In this document: positions 48,262 through 57,267 of the stretch, in pieces
Layout of the letters: each line of letters begins with the position of its first letter
Position numbering within the stretch: position 1 is the stretch's first letter
NCBI GenBank assembly: GCA_902826615.1
Contig: CADEFN010000009.1
Span: forward strand, 62,001 to 126,000
From: an uncultured Gemmatimonadota bacterium
GTDB lineage: Bacteria; Gemmatimonadota; Gemmatimonadetes; Gemmatimonadales; Gemmatimonadaceae
DNA: 64,000 nt
Direction of reading: 5' to 3'
Program-made: the position numbers and the translations under genes
Notes under the pieces: generated by a model
What the model was told of the DNA's origin: nothing
Databases searched by the model: none
What the model saw: only the letters and a program-made list of their open reading frames with translations

Positions 48262-48345
48262 GGCAGGGAGCCGACCCTCGGGAACGAAAGCCTGTCCGTG
48301 GGTTAGGTTAAGCCGCACGAAGCATTCACACTTCACCTTCCGCAC

Positions 48346-48807
48346 ATGCGACTCCGATATCTGGTTCTGGCGACGGCGCTGGTCACGAGTGGTCGTGAGA
48401 TGCAGGCGCAGGGGATTTCCCTCTGGTTAGGCGCTGGCCGCCCGGTGGCCGATTCCGGGGCGCTCCGCATCAAGAACGCCGATCTTTACGCGGCCGCGCA
48501 GCTGGAAGCGCCGCTCCTGCCGGTCGCATTGCGGGTTGAGGGGATGGTCTCCGCCGGGAACAGCATCCGGACAAACCCGCGGTCGTACTTTGCCAGCGCC
48601 GTGGTGCCGCTCCGTCTGGTCCCCGGGATCACCCCATATGCTATTGCCGGTTACGGCGCCTACTCGTACGGCAAGGACCGTGAGGAACGCGGCTACAACT
48701 GGGGTGGCGGGTTGAAGCTCGGTATGGGACGGACGGGATTTTTTGGTGAAGTCCGTCGGCACCAGGTCCTCAACAAAACCCAGGCGACGGTTGGAATGAC
48801 ATTCTGA
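48346..48807 (+). CDS. small exported beta-barrel-like protein
   Basis: 153 residues: a signal peptide (YLVLATALVTSGREMQAQG) and alternating strands typical of an eight-stranded outer-membrane barrel (FASAVVPLRLVPGITPYAIA, YNWGGGLKLGMGRTGFFGEV), ending in an aromatic residue (TVGMTF). No family is recognised by name. A strong intrinsic terminator follows 30 bases downstream. Confidence 0.7.
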   Translation: MRLRYLVLATALVTSGREMQAQGISLWLGAGRPVADSGALRIKNADLYAAAQLEAPLLPVALRVEGMVSAGNSIRTNPRSYFASAVVPLRLVPGITPYAIAGYGAYSYGKDREERGYNWGGGLKLGMGRTGFFGEVRRHQVLNKTQATVGMTF

Positions 48808-48836
48808 CGCTCTCCCCCGAGCGCAGAGATGCGATG

Positions 48837-48876
48837 AGCGCGCGGCCAGTAAGTGCCGCGCGCTTATTGTTTTGTA
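48837..48876 (+). terminator. rho-independent terminator
   Basis: A perfect 10-bp stem (AGCGCGCGGC at 48837-48846, GCCGCGCGCT at 48855-48864) around an 8-nt loop is followed by a T-rich tail (TATTGTTTTGT to 48876). It lies 30 bases beyond the small barrel gene and is the clearest terminator in the window. Confidence 0.88.
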
Positions 48877-48956
48877 CCTGACGATTCCGCGAGACGTGGC
48901 CACGCAGGGCCTGGCCCTTGCGCTTCTCGAAGCGACGTGGCACCTCGTTGTGACAT

Positions 48957-49035
48957 GTGCCACCTGCCACTCAAAGACGCTGGACCCTGACTTTCGTCAG
49001 GGCGCGTCGCTAGGCTCCGCGTCTGCCACCTGCCA
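48957..49035 (-). repeat. inverted heptamer units before the M28 start
   Basis: Two pairs of CTGCCAC-type 7-mers (GTGCCAC CTGCCAC at 48957-48970; CTGCCAC CTGCCAT at 49022-49035) lie upstream of ATG 49042, the second pair ending 6 bases from it. They are the reverse complement of the GGCAG units found after the gene ending at 57267. GTGGCAC at 48937-48943 also pairs with GTGCCAC at 48957-48963. Confidence 0.6.
48976..49008. other. two-part hairpin upstream of the second M28 gene
   Basis: CCCTGAC (48985-48991) and GTCAGGG (48996-49002) form a perfect stem with a TTTC loop, and the outer GACGC (48976-48980) pairs with GCGTC (49004-49008). Twelve base pairs in all, about 34 bases before the start codon, a strong candidate for a leader structure. 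Confidence 0.65.
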
Positions 49036-49041
49036 TCTACA

Positions 49042-50400
49042 ATGCGCCTCGTCACCTCGCTCCTCCTGCTCGCTCCCGTACCTCTCGTCGCCCAACCCCT
49101 GGTTGAGCGCTACTCGGCCAACGTCGATCGGATTGTGGCCGCCGCCCTGGCCGACAGCGCTGCCTGGAACCGGCTCGCCGTGATGACCGAGACCTTCGGC
49201 CATCGCTTCAGCGGAAGTGCGAGCCTGGAGCGCGCCATCGACTGGAGCCTGGCGCGCATGAAGGAGGATGGGCTCGACAATGTTCGTGGTGAGCCAGTGA
49301 TGGTGCCGCACTGGGTCCGGGGACGCGAGTCGGCGGAGCTCATCACCCCGCGGCGTCAGGCGCTCCCGATGCTGGGGCTCGGTGGTTCCATCGGCACACC
49401 GCCTAACGGGATCACGGCGCAGGTGATGGTGGTGAAATCGTATGATGATCTCAGGGCCCGCGCCGCCGAAGCCAGGGGCCGGATCGTGCTCTTCAACGCC
49501 CCCTTCACCAACTATGGTGCCACGGTGCAGTACCGGTCGGGGGGAGCTATTGAAGCGGCAAAGGCGGGTGCGGTGGCGTCGATCATCAGGTCCGTGACGC
49601 CCTACTCCATGCGTACGCCGCATACCGGCAGCATGCGGTACGACTCCACGGTCAGGAAAATCCCTCATGCCGCCATCACACCCGAAGATGCCGACATGAT
49701 CGCCCGCATGGTCGAGCGTGGGGAAAAGGTGAGCATCAAGCTCATGATGTCGGCGCGCACGCTGCCGGACGCCCCTTCCCGCAACCTGATCGGGGAACTC
49801 CGGGGCACCGAGCGCCCCGACGAAGTGGTCGTGATGGGTGGCCATATCGACTCGTGGGACGTCGGCCGCGGGGCGATGGACGATGCCGGTGGGGTGGTCG
49901 CCGCCTGGGAGGCCATCAGGATTCTCAAGGCACTCGGCCTGCGCCCGCGACGCACGATTCGTGTGGTCGGATGGACCAACGAGGAGAATGGCCTACGCGG
50001 CGGCAACGCCTACCGTGACGCCCATCGGGCCGAGGCGGCCAATCACGTCCTGGCCATCGAGTCGGACGGGGGCGTGTTCACGCCGGAGGGGTTCGGCTTT
50101 ACGGGGACCGATTCCGCCTTTGCCATCATGCAGCAGGTGGGGAGGCTCCTCGAAAAGATCGGGGCGGGGCGGATTACCCGAGGGGGTGGGGGCGCTGACA
50201 TCGGCCCGATGATGGAACTCGGGGTCCCCGGCATGGGGCTGAACGTCGACGGGACGAAGTACTTCTGGTATCACCACACCGACGCCGACACGATCGACAA
50301 AATGACGCCCCGCGAGGTGTCGCTGTGCGTGGCTGCCATGGCCATTGTGGCGTACGTGATTGCCGACATGCCGGAACGGCTCCCGGGTGGCGCCCGGTAG
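49042..50400 (+). CDS. secreted M28 peptidase, carboxypeptidase Q-like
   Basis: 452 residues with a signal peptide (RLVTSLLLLAPVPLVAQ). The ligands follow the M28 pattern: MGGHIDSWDVGRGAMDDAGG, WTNEENGLRGG (catalytic Glu pair), AIESDGGVF and YHHTDADTIDKM (histidine). A protease-associated domain-like insertion lies in the first half. Similarity is to plasma glutamate carboxypeptidase (CPQ) homologues, which split small dipeptides. It is preceded by repeats and a hairpin and has no clear Shine-Dalgarno sequence. Confidence 0.92.
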   Translation: MRLVTSLLLLAPVPLVAQPLVERYSANVDRIVAAALADSAAWNRLAVMTETFGHRFSGSASLERAIDWSLARMKEDGLDNVRGEPVMVPHWVRGRESAELITPRRQALPMLGLGGSIGTPPNGITAQVMVVKSYDDLRARAAEARGRIVLFNAPFTNYGATVQYRSGGAIEAAKAGAVASIIRSVTPYSMRTPHTGSMRYDSTVRKIPHAAITPEDADMIARMVERGEKVSIKLMMSARTLPDAPSRNLIGELRGTERPDEVVVMGGHIDSWDVGRGAMDDAGGVVAAWEAIRILKALGLRPRRTIRVVGWTNEENGLRGGNAYRDAHRAEAANHVLAIESDGGVFTPEGFGFTGTDSAFAIMQQVGRLLEKIGAGRITRGGGGADIGPMMELGVPGMGLNVDGTKYFWYHHTDADTIDKMTPREVSLCVAAMAIVAYVIADMPERLPGGAR

Positions 50401-50498
50401 CCTTGCCGTAGGCTGGCCCCACGACACACTTTCCAGAGGTCGTCGGCACCATCCGGCCGGCGGCCCCCTAACTGTGCTGCCGACGTGAGGACCGGTGC

Positions 50499-50741
50499 AT
50501 GGCCAAGCAGGATGCGATCGAGATGGAAGGCACCGTGTCCGAGGTGCTGCCTAACGCCACGTTCCGGGTGAGCCTCCCCGGTGGGCACGATGTGTTATCG
50601 ACGCTCGGCGGCAAACTCCGTCAGCATCGTATTCGCATCCTGGCCGGCGACATCGTCAAACTCGAAGTGTCGCCATACGACCTCAACCGCGGCCGCATCA
50701 CCTTTCGCTATACCAAGCCCCCGGGCCAGTCTGCCCCGTAG
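50499..50741 (+). CDS. infA: translation initiation factor IF-1 homologue
   Basis: 80 residues, an S1/OB-fold protein: [20 protein letters not shown], then [11 protein letters not shown], then [20 protein letters not shown] and GRITFRYTK. These match IF-1 end to end, with a short C-terminal extension. The gene stands alone, not in a ribosomal-protein operon, so it may be a second copy or a specialised paralogue. The position after GHDV reads [10 protein letters not shown] where standard IF-1 has a HISGK segment. One TTA codon here lies outside GTTAGG. It converges on the next gene with no gap. Confidence 0.92.
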   Translation: MAKQDAIEMEGTVSEVLPNATFRVSLPGGHDVLSTLGGKLRQHRIRILAGDIVKLEVSPYDLNRGRITFRYTKPPGQSAP

Positions 50742-51266
50742 TCAGCGGCCGCGAAACCAGGCCACCGCGCATGCCATGAGGAGTAGGGAGAACAACGCCG
50801 CGTAGCCAAAGCTGCGCATGGCCGCGCCTGCGGTGAGGGCATTGAAGTGGGTGAGACGCAGTGTGACCGCACCCGGCGATTCTCCGGGGGGGACCAGACG
50901 CAGTACCCAACGTCCCGCAGCAGGCACCTCGAAGGCAAAGAGCATGTCCAGGCCCGGCCGGTTTTCGCGACCCTCAGCCCGCTGCGTCGTTGCACGCCGG
51001 ACACTGCCCAACCGTCCGGTGGCAGGATCATGGATGGAAATGGTCCATGCCTGGGCGCGCTGGACCGCCTCACGTGAACCGATACCGAAGACCCGGTATG
51101 ATCCCGGACGGGTGAGCTCCACCACCTGACTGTCACGTGCCGCAAAGGTGTCGACGACATCACTCGCCACCCGTCCCTCGGTGTCATTCACGGCACGGAT
51201 GGCGGAAACACCTGTGACCACCAGGGCGGGCACGAGAATGAAGAGGAGTTTTCGGGAGCCTGACAT
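50742..51266 (-). CDS. membrane protein of unknown function
   Basis: 174 residues from the start at 51266 (MSGSRKLLF). One hydrophobic helix at each end (LLFILVPALVVTGVSAI and FGYAALFSLLLMACAVAWF) flanks a domain of about 120 residues with beta-strand character (SYRVFGIGSREAVQRAQAWT, GRWVLRLVPPGESPGAVTLR), probably outside the cytoplasm. No family recognised. It diverges from the aminotransferase gene. Confidence 0.7.
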   Translation of the reverse strand: MSGSRKLLFILVPALVVTGVSAIRAVNDTEGRVASDVVDTFAARDSQVVELTRPGSYRVFGIGSREAVQRAQAWTISIHDPATGRLGSVRRATTQRAEGRENRPGLDMLFAFEVPAAGRWVLRLVPPGESPGAVTLRLTHFNALTAGAAMRSFGYAALFSLLLMACAVAWFRGR

Positions 51267-51410
51267 GGCGTTCGGCTTTGCGTCCCGCCAGCTGGGGGAC
51301 GACGCGGGAAATACCACGCCAAAGCTGGCGACTTGGCGGGCGTGGCGGAACCGGCATCTGGACCTCACGTCGTCAGTGCCGCATCATTGCCCCACCATTC
51401 CGCCGCACTT

Positions 51411-52784
51411 ATGTCGCTCGCTGAAGACCTCGACCGCCAGCTCACCACGTCGTACACACGCAAGACGACCACCTCGCGCAAGCTCAGCGAGCGGGCCCAG
51501 CGTGTGATGCCGGGTGGGGATACACGCACGGGCACCTTCTATCTCCCGTATCCCACCTACATGGATCGCGGAGAGGGGAGTGAACTCGTCGATGTCGATG
51601 GCAACCGCTATGTCGACTTTCTCGGCAACTTCACATCGCTGATCCACGGGCACTCGCATCCGAGAATCGCCGCCGCGATCGCGGAGCAGGCAAGCCGTGG
51701 CACGGCCCTCGGTTATCCCTCGGAGCACCAGATCGCGCTGGCCGAGTTGCTGACGCGCCGCATTCCATCGGTAGAGCAGATCCGGTTCTGCAACAGTGGC
51801 ACCGAAGCGGTGATGAACGCCATTCGCTGCGCGCGCGCCTTCACCGGTCGTCGCATGATCGTGAAGATCGAGGGAGGCTACAACGGGTCGTACGATGCGG
51901 CGCAGATCAGTGTCTCACCCGGTGTGCACGCACCCGCCTGGCCCTCGGGCGTCGCGGAAGGTCCCGGTGTGTCGCCGGGTATCATGGCCGAAGTGCTGGT
52001 GGCGCCCTTCAACGACCTCGACACCCTGCAGTGGATCCTCACGCGGTACGGCCGAGATGTTGCCGCGGTTTTGGTTGAGCCCGTGGTGACCGTGGCGGGG
52101 ATGCTTATCCCCGATGCGGGCTACCTGCAGGGTGTCGTGGAGGCCGCGCATGGAGTCGGCGCGCTCGCGATCTTTGATGAGATCGTCACCTTCCGGCTGG
52201 GCACGGGTGGTGTGCAGACCATCGCCGGAGCCATGCCTGACCTCACGACACTCGCCAAGATCATGGGTGGTGGCCTTCCGGTGGGCGCCTTTGGTGGTCG
52301 CGCGGAGGTAATGAAAATTTTTGATCCACGCCACGCCGGCGGCATTTCGCACAGCGGCACCTTCAATGGCAACCATGCCACCATGGTCGCGGGTGTGGTG
52401 GCGATGGAGATGTACGGAGCCGCCGAGGTTGATCGCCTTAACTCGTTAGGTGACCGGATGCGTGCCGGTCTGCAGCGGGAGATTTCCTCCCGCGATATTC
52501 TGGCCCATGTGCAGGGCGCGGGGAGTCTCGCGCATATCCACTATTGTGCTGGGCCGGTACGCAACTACCGAGATAGTCTGCGCTCACCCAAACATTGCGC
52601 GCGGCTCACCCACCTCGGCCTTCTGGTGCGCGGCTATCTCATTGCCAGTCGCGGGATGATGGCCCTCAACACGGCCATGAACGAGGCGGAGATCGATGGC
52701 TTCTGCGCTGCGTTTGGTGAGGTGCTCGACCTGGGACGCGATGTGTATCCCAAGGTGGGGTTGCCAGCGATGGCGGGGACCTGA
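51411..52784 (+). CDS. class III aminotransferase, glutamate-1-semialdehyde aminomutase-like
   Basis: 457 residues. PLP fold type I: VMPGGDTRTGTFYLPYPTYM, FLGNFTSLIHGHSHPRI and RFCNSGTEAVMNAIRCARAF, with the Schiff-base lysine in TTLAKIMGGGLPVGAFGG. IFDEIVTFRLG is another class III hallmark. It resembles HemL but differs where HemL has the strongly conserved residues around its active site, so it is probably a related aminotransferase and not the tetrapyrrole enzyme. An acyltransferase gene follows after 65 bases. Confidence 0.85.
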   Translation: MSLAEDLDRQLTTSYTRKTTTSRKLSERAQRVMPGGDTRTGTFYLPYPTYMDRGEGSELVDVDGNRYVDFLGNFTSLIHGHSHPRIAAAIAEQASRGTALGYPSEHQIALAELLTRRIPSVEQIRFCNSGTEAVMNAIRCARAFTGRRMIVKIEGGYNGSYDAAQISVSPGVHAPAWPSGVAEGPGVSPGIMAEVLVAPFNDLDTLQWILTRYGRDVAAVLVEPVVTVAGMLIPDAGYLQGVVEAAHGVGALAIFDEIVTFRLGTGGVQTIAGAMPDLTTLAKIMGGGLPVGAFGGRAEVMKIFDPRHAGGISHSGTFNGNHATMVAGVVAMEMYGAAEVDRLNSLGDRMRAGLQREISSRDILAHVQGAGSLAHIHYCAGPVRNYRDSLRSPKHCARLTHLGLLVRGYLIASRGMMALNTAMNEAEIDGFCAAFGEVLDLGRDVYPKVGLPAMAGT

Positions 52785-52849
52785 GCGCGGCCCTGGAGGT
52801 TCCGGTCCTCCCCGGAACGGTCGCCAGACGCATCAGTCTCTGGCGACGG

Positions 52850-53377
52850 GTGCTGGGCCGCTGGGGGCTGCGTCTGATGGGGTGGCGCTTCGAGGGCAAT
52901 ATGCCCAGCGCCCCCAAACTCATCCTTGCGGTTGCGCCGCACACCTCCAACTGGGATTTCATCGTTGGGTTCCTGGCCTACCTGGCGCTCCAACTCGACG
53001 CCACCTGGTTTGGAAAGCACACCCTCTTTCGCTGGCCGATGGGTCCGGTGCTGAGGCACTTTGGCGGCATTCCCGTGGAGCGCAGCCAGAAGTCGAACGT
53101 GGTGGATATGTATGTGGCGGAGTTCGGGCGGCGCGAACGGATGGTGCTGGCGCTCGCTCCCGAGGGCACACGCAAGAGAATCCCCGAGTGGAAGACCGGT
53201 TTCTACCACATCGGCGTGGGGTCTGGTGCGGCGCTTGTTCCTGTGGCCTTTGACTACTCCGCCCGGACGATACGGCTCATGCCCCCATTTGAACCCACGG
53301 GGGAAGTGACCCGCGACCTTCCGCGCTTCAAGGCGCTCTTTCGCCCGGAGATGGCAAAGTTTCCCGCGCAGTTCTGA
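52850..53377 (+). CDS. 1-acyl-glycerol-3-phosphate acyltransferase-like protein
   Basis: 175 residues from GTG 52850. The frame stays open and looks coding back to the previous stop, but offers only CTG codons as starts, so the true N-terminus may be longer. PlsC-type motifs: the H(X)4D block as HTSNWD, and APEGTRKRIPEWKTGFYHIG. It would esterify a fatty acid onto a lysolipid or related acceptor. Proximity to the aminotransferase could mean a shared role in a modified lipid, but this is speculation. Confidence 0.85.
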   Translation: MLGRWGLRLMGWRFEGNMPSAPKLILAVAPHTSNWDFIVGFLAYLALQLDATWFGKHTLFRWPMGPVLRHFGGIPVERSQKSNVVDMYVAEFGRRERMVLALAPEGTRKRIPEWKTGFYHIGVGSGAALVPVAFDYSARTIRLMPPFEPTGEVTRDLPRFKALFRPEMAKFPAQF

Positions 53378-53386
53378 GCCAGCGCG

Positions 53387-53851
53387 TCAAACGCTGAACT
53401 GCCGCAGGTGATGATCGGTGTGGCGCCAGCCCCAGTGCATCCACTCCTCGTGCGAGAGCGGTCCAAAGGCCGCGTGCGGCTGCCAGCGGTCACGATGTGA
53501 GGCAAAGCGGTCGATCAGCGCGGCCAGTTCTTCAACCTGCTGCGCAAATGCGGTATCGACGACCGGTGCCCGCTTGACCGCGTTGAATTGCGGCATGGTG
53601 GGACCGTTTTTGGGCCACTCGAATGGCGCGTAAAAGGCAAAGGGCTTGACGATGTTGCGGAAGAACCAGTTGCTCTGGTTGGGCACCGTGATATCACCGA
53701 GTGCGGACTGGTAGGCCTGACTCACGTGCCACATCATCTGCTGCACATTCATCTTGCCCCATTGGCGGGGCGAATCGGGGCGCAGTGCCCGGACGCGACC
53801 AATCAGAGAGTGGCGGGCGGCGGAATCCGTGAGGGTTGGTGTAAGTGCCAT
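53387..53851 (-). CDS. DUF1569 protein
   Basis: 154 residues from the start at 53851. Characteristic DUF1569/DinB-like segments: RALRPDSPRQWGKMNVQQMMWH, FAFYAPFEWPKNGPTMPQFN and HEEWMHWGWRHTDHHLRQF, with histidines placed as in DinB-fold metal sites. Function unknown, often proposed to be a thiol- or stress-related helper. It ends 9 bases from the acyltransferase gene, tail to tail. Confidence 0.85.
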   Translation of the reverse strand: MALTPTLTDSAARHSLIGRVRALRPDSPRQWGKMNVQQMMWHVSQAYQSALGDITVPNQSNWFFRNIVKPFAFYAPFEWPKNGPTMPQFNAVKRAPVVDTAFAQQVEELAALIDRFASHRDRWQPHAAFGPLSHEEWMHWGWRHTDHHLRQFSV

Positions 53852-53923
53852 GTGCGGAGCTGTCGGGTGGCCAGGCGACGTCTGCTGAATACTGCGCACT
53901 CGGCCCTTACTTCGCGACATGCG

Positions 53924-54406
53924 CTAACGATTTCCCCTGGGAGCGGGGAGAGTGTCCCTGGCGACCCGTATCCACCGCTCGGTCTTGATTGCCCATCCGA
54001 TCAGACCGCCGGCCAAGAGAGACAGAGCAGCCTCGCCCGACTCGCCGCAGACACCCAGATCCCGTTCCGGGGGGCAGGTGGCAATGGTGTGAACAGTGCC
54101 GATCAGGTAACCAATGATGCCGCCCCACACGGCCAGGTTGCCTTTGTGATCTCGGAAAACTTCCATGGTGGCATTCTGCGGGATCATCACGGTGTCGCCC
54201 ATGATCGACACCAGCGCGGGGGTGCCGCGTTGCCAGCCGGCTGACATCCCGAAGATCTTCTTTCGGCTTTCGGGAGTCGAGAACCGGACCATGGTGCTGT
54301 CCGGAACGTCGGAAACAACGTTCGGGTGCCAGCTCATCTGCACGCGCCCGGCACATGCGCCGGCCAGCGGCACGAAGAGCAGGAAGATGCTTGAAAGTCG
54401 GGTCAT
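53924..54406 (-). CDS. lipoprotein of unknown function
   Basis: 160 residues with a signal and lipobox-like AGAC at the N-terminus. The body has a beta-like part (VRFSTPESRKKIFGMSAGWQ) and a hydrophobic helix pair (AVWGGIIGYLIGTVHTIATC and ALSLLAGGLIGWAIK), which could be membrane-embedded. The cysteine pair in CPPERDLGVC may form a disulfide. No family recognised. Confidence 0.65.
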   Translation of the reverse strand: MTRLSSIFLLFVPLAGACAGRVQMSWHPNVVSDVPDSTMVRFSTPESRKKIFGMSAGWQRGTPALVSIMGDTVMIPQNATMEVFRDHKGNLAVWGGIIGYLIGTVHTIATCPPERDLGVCGESGEAALSLLAGGLIGWAIKTERWIRVARDTLPAPRGNR

Positions 54407-54520
54407 GCCGAAATATCACGCCATGAGACACCCGGTCTACCGCAGTGGGACAGGACGATATCGGGGTCCGCGAGTTGTCCGTTCGCAGGGTGGCGTTGGT
54501 GTGCCTGCTACCTTACGGGT

Positions 54521-55336
54521 ATGCTCGGGTGGCGACGGATATCGTTAGGTCTGGTTGCGGCGCTGCTGACCGGCTGCCGGCAGCAGGAGGTCCGTGGCTC
54601 GCCCGGGCTGGGGCAATGGGTCTTCTCGCGCGAAGACCGGATGCTCCTCGGCGCCGCGCGAGAGCGAAACCCGGCGATTGGCGCCGGCATCTGGATCGGC
54701 TCCCTCGTCAGGAAAGGAGACGGTGTCGGAACTCAGCTCGGCGTCCAACCCGAACCCGGTGATACAGCTGCCGTGTGGGTGATCCGGCTCGAGGACACCC
54801 TCCATCCACTCGTGGACTCGCTGCCCGCCGATAGTCTGGCGTCGTTGGTGGCAGCGCGTGTGCAGGCGCTGCTCGATGTCGCCGAGCAAGGTGGCCCCCG
54901 CCACACGGTGCAACTCGACTACGACGCGCCGGTGCGTGTGCTGGAGCAATGGGCACACCTCGTTCGCACGTTGCGCCAGAATGCCCTGCAGGGGCGTGAG
55001 GTGTGGGTCACATCCATCCTCGCGCATGTAGAGCACCCGCAGTATGGCGAGTGGTTTGGTGGCGTCGCCGATGGCCACGTATTGCAGCTCTTTGATACCG
55101 GGCTTCCGTTCACGAGCTGGGCGCCGCGCCGGGTGGAAGCGGCCATTCGCCGTGCTAACCTCCCGGTGTCGATCGGGCTTGGCGCCTTCGAGCGGCAACT
55201 GTCGTCAGGCACAACCGAACATCGCGCCTGGTTTGTCTGGGCGGAGCAACGTGCACACGTCCTCGGCGTGCAGGACCTCTGGATCTTCCCCGCGGGCCAT
55301 CCGTACCTTCCACTTCTTTCCTCAGTTGATCGATGA
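54521..55336 (+). CDS. DUF3142-like lipoprotein
   Basis: 271 residues with lipobox LLTGC. Residues about 120-170 (VQLDYDAPVRVLEQWAHLVR, then TLRQNALQGREVWVTSILAH) resemble the (beta/alpha) core of DUF3142 proteins, where an Asp-x-Asp pair follows a beta-strand. The fold is probably TIM-barrel-like. The stop overlaps the next start as ATGA. It is one of several lipoproteins in this part of the window. Confidence 0.65.
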   Translation: MLGWRRISLGLVAALLTGCRQQEVRGSPGLGQWVFSREDRMLLGAARERNPAIGAGIWIGSLVRKGDGVGTQLGVQPEPGDTAAVWVIRLEDTLHPLVDSLPADSLASLVAARVQALLDVAEQGGPRHTVQLDYDAPVRVLEQWAHLVRTLRQNALQGREVWVTSILAHVEHPQYGEWFGGVADGHVLQLFDTGLPFTSWAPRRVEAAIRRANLPVSIGLGAFERQLSSGTTEHRAWFVWAEQRAHVLGVQDLWIFPAGHPYLPLLSSVDR

Positions 55337-57267
55337 AACAGCTGACGCGGGCCCTGTGCATTCTCTCGCTCTCGGCCATTCCCGTCTTCCCCTGTGGCGG
55401 CCCCGGCTCCTACCCGATCGATGCACCACTGGTCAGTGTGGACCGGTACCTTGCGGCCGTTGAGTACGAGGATGCGAGCTGGGATACGCGGCGACGCCCC
55501 GAACTTCGTTTCCTGCATCCTTTTCGTGGCGCGCCCGGCATGTCGGAGGCGCTCTGGGCGGCTGCGTACAACGAGCTGACGACGGATTCCGCGCCGTCGT
55601 TTGCTGAACCGGATACCGTGGCGTTAGGCATGCTGATCCGTCGAGGCGACCGGGCGGCAGCGACGAGGGCGGCGCATCAGGTGGTGGAGCGCATCCTCGC
55701 CATGCCGGCCGCCGAGACGGAGCCCTTCAACCGTGTGTTGCGGGTGGCGACCGAGTGGCTCGATATCGAGAATGCGGTGGCTCGCGAACCAGTCGCGCGG
55801 GTGGCGTCGGTGTTGCTCGACGGCGCCTCGGCGACCAGCGGCGTGCTCGCTGAGGTGGTTGCGGTGCGCAACCTCTCTGCGGAACAACGCGACGCCTGGG
55901 TACAGGCCAACCCGCGAAGTGTGCGACGAGCGGCACTGGAGTTTTTGTCAATCCGGCAGGCGATGCAACGCGAGATTCCTGACGGCTGGGCCAGCCAGAT
56001 TCGCGACTCGGTGCCGGCGGCCACGTGGAGGAATCTGGCGCGACGCCACGAGCAGTGGCTGGCCGCGTGGGGCAATCACACCTTGCGGCCGTGGGTGGAA
56101 CTGTCCCGCGCTCGCCTGGCGTATTTCGAAGGCGACGCCGCCCGCGCCTGGGAGCCCCTCCTGCAGTGGTATGCGGACGGGAAGTACCGCACACGCGTGC
56201 TCAGCGAGATGCGCTATTTCGTTGTGCAGGGCGTGCTGCCGCGGCGTGAAGATCGTCGCATCGATCCACGGCTGCGCGCGGCACTTTTGCCGGAAGGGCC
56301 ACTGGATGTGGCCACGTGGAACGCGGTGTGGCGTGATGCACGATCCCTCGACGATTCGACAAGAATCCGAACGGAGGAGCGACTCCTCTGGCGGGCGGCG
56401 CAGCAGCCGCTCAACGATTCGCTCTCGCTGCTGAACGGATTTCCGGTGACGGGTGCGGCTCCCACTCACATGTGGGGTAGCTTTCGTGTCCTTGCGCTGG
56501 CACGAGCGGGGCGACGCGCCGAGGCGCTGCAACATTTCGACGCCCAGCCGACTGACACCGTGCTCGCCCCGCTGCGTGCCCAGCTCCTGCTGGCGTCGCA
56601 TCGCTGGAGCGACGCCATATCAGCACCGCTGCTCCCCTTTGAGGCTCGGCAATACCTCCTCAGGGTCATGGCACCTGATAGCGTGGTGGATCGCATCTCA
56701 AAACTCTCCGACCGCAAGCTCGCGTTAGAGGCGCGCCTGACACGGGCAATGCGCGAGGCCGGGGCGGGGCGGTGGAGTGAAGGCGCAGGCTTGCTGCCAC
56801 GCGGAGACCGACGCGTGGCGCTCTGGCAAACGGCGGCGCGTCTGAGTGCGGATTCGAGCGGTGCAGGAAAACTGGCCTTCGCGCGCTGGCTCAATGCACG
56901 CCACGGCACGCTCTTCCATGGCGTGGACCGTCTCTGGTATCGCTCGCTCAACTGGCGCATGCTGACCCTCACCAGCGAGGGCTCGGATTCGCCGTGGAGC
57001 GAGCTTCTTCCCTGGACGCGTGAGACAGAACATGCCGCAATCGTCGCACATGCGAGCACCGCGTATGAGCGATCGATCGCGATTCGGGTCTACGCCGAAT
57101 GGCTCAAAGCATCAGCGCCCGGCGCGGAACGTCGGCGCGTGCTAAGGGAAGCGAACACGATGTACAACTGGCTGGTCAACTGGGACAATAACAACTCGCG
57201 ACTGTTTCTGGAGTTGATGGAGCGCGACGGGACGGCGCGAGCGATTCGTGAGGCGGGGAGAGTTTGA
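55333..57267 (+). CDS. large lipoprotein partner of the DUF3142-like gene, unknown
   Basis: 644 residues with a signal and possible lipobox IPVFPC. The opening CGGPGSYPIDAPLVSVDRYL is followed by mostly alpha-helical sequence, with segments such as WRNLARRHEQWLAAWGNHTL and RLAYFEGDAARAWEPLLQWY that could be TPR-like repeats. No known domain is recognised. It overlaps the DUF3142-like gene by four bases (ATGA), so the two are almost certainly a functional pair. The last residues precede a 7-mer array that begins directly at the stop. Confidence 0.7.
   Translation: MKQLTRALCILSLSAIPVFPCGGPGSYPIDAPLVSVDRYLAAVEYEDASWDTRRRPELRFLHPFRGAPGMSEALWAAAYNELTTDSAPSFAEPDTVALGMLIRRGDRAAATRAAHQVVERILAMPAAETEPFNRVLRVATEWLDIENAVAREPVARVASVLLDGASATSGVLAEVVAVRNLSAEQRDAWVQANPRSVRRAALEFLSIRQAMQREIPDGWASQIRDSVPAATWRNLARRHEQWLAAWGNHTLRPWVELSRARLAYFEGDAARAWEPLLQWYADGKYRTRVLSEMRYFVVQGVLPRREDRRIDPRLRAALLPEGPLDVATWNAVWRDARSLDDSTRIRTEERLLWRAAQQPLNDSLSLLNGFPVTGAAPTHMWGSFRVLALARAGRRAEALQHFDAQPTDTVLAPLRAQLLLASHRWSDAISAPLLPFEARQYLLRVMAPDSVVDRISKLSDRKLALEARLTRAMREAGAGRWSEGAGLLPRGDRRVALWQTAARLSADSSGAGKLAFARWLNARHGTLFHGVDRLWYRSLNWRMLTLTSEGSDSPWSELLPWTRETEHAAIVAHASTAYERSIAIRVYAEWLKASAPGAERRRVLREANTMYNWLVNWDNNNSRLFLELMERDGTARAIREAGRV

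Noticed and set aside
51411-52784. Naming the class III aminotransferase hemL
   Set aside because: The overall fold matches, but residues around the expected HemL signature differ and no tetrapyrrole genes are near.
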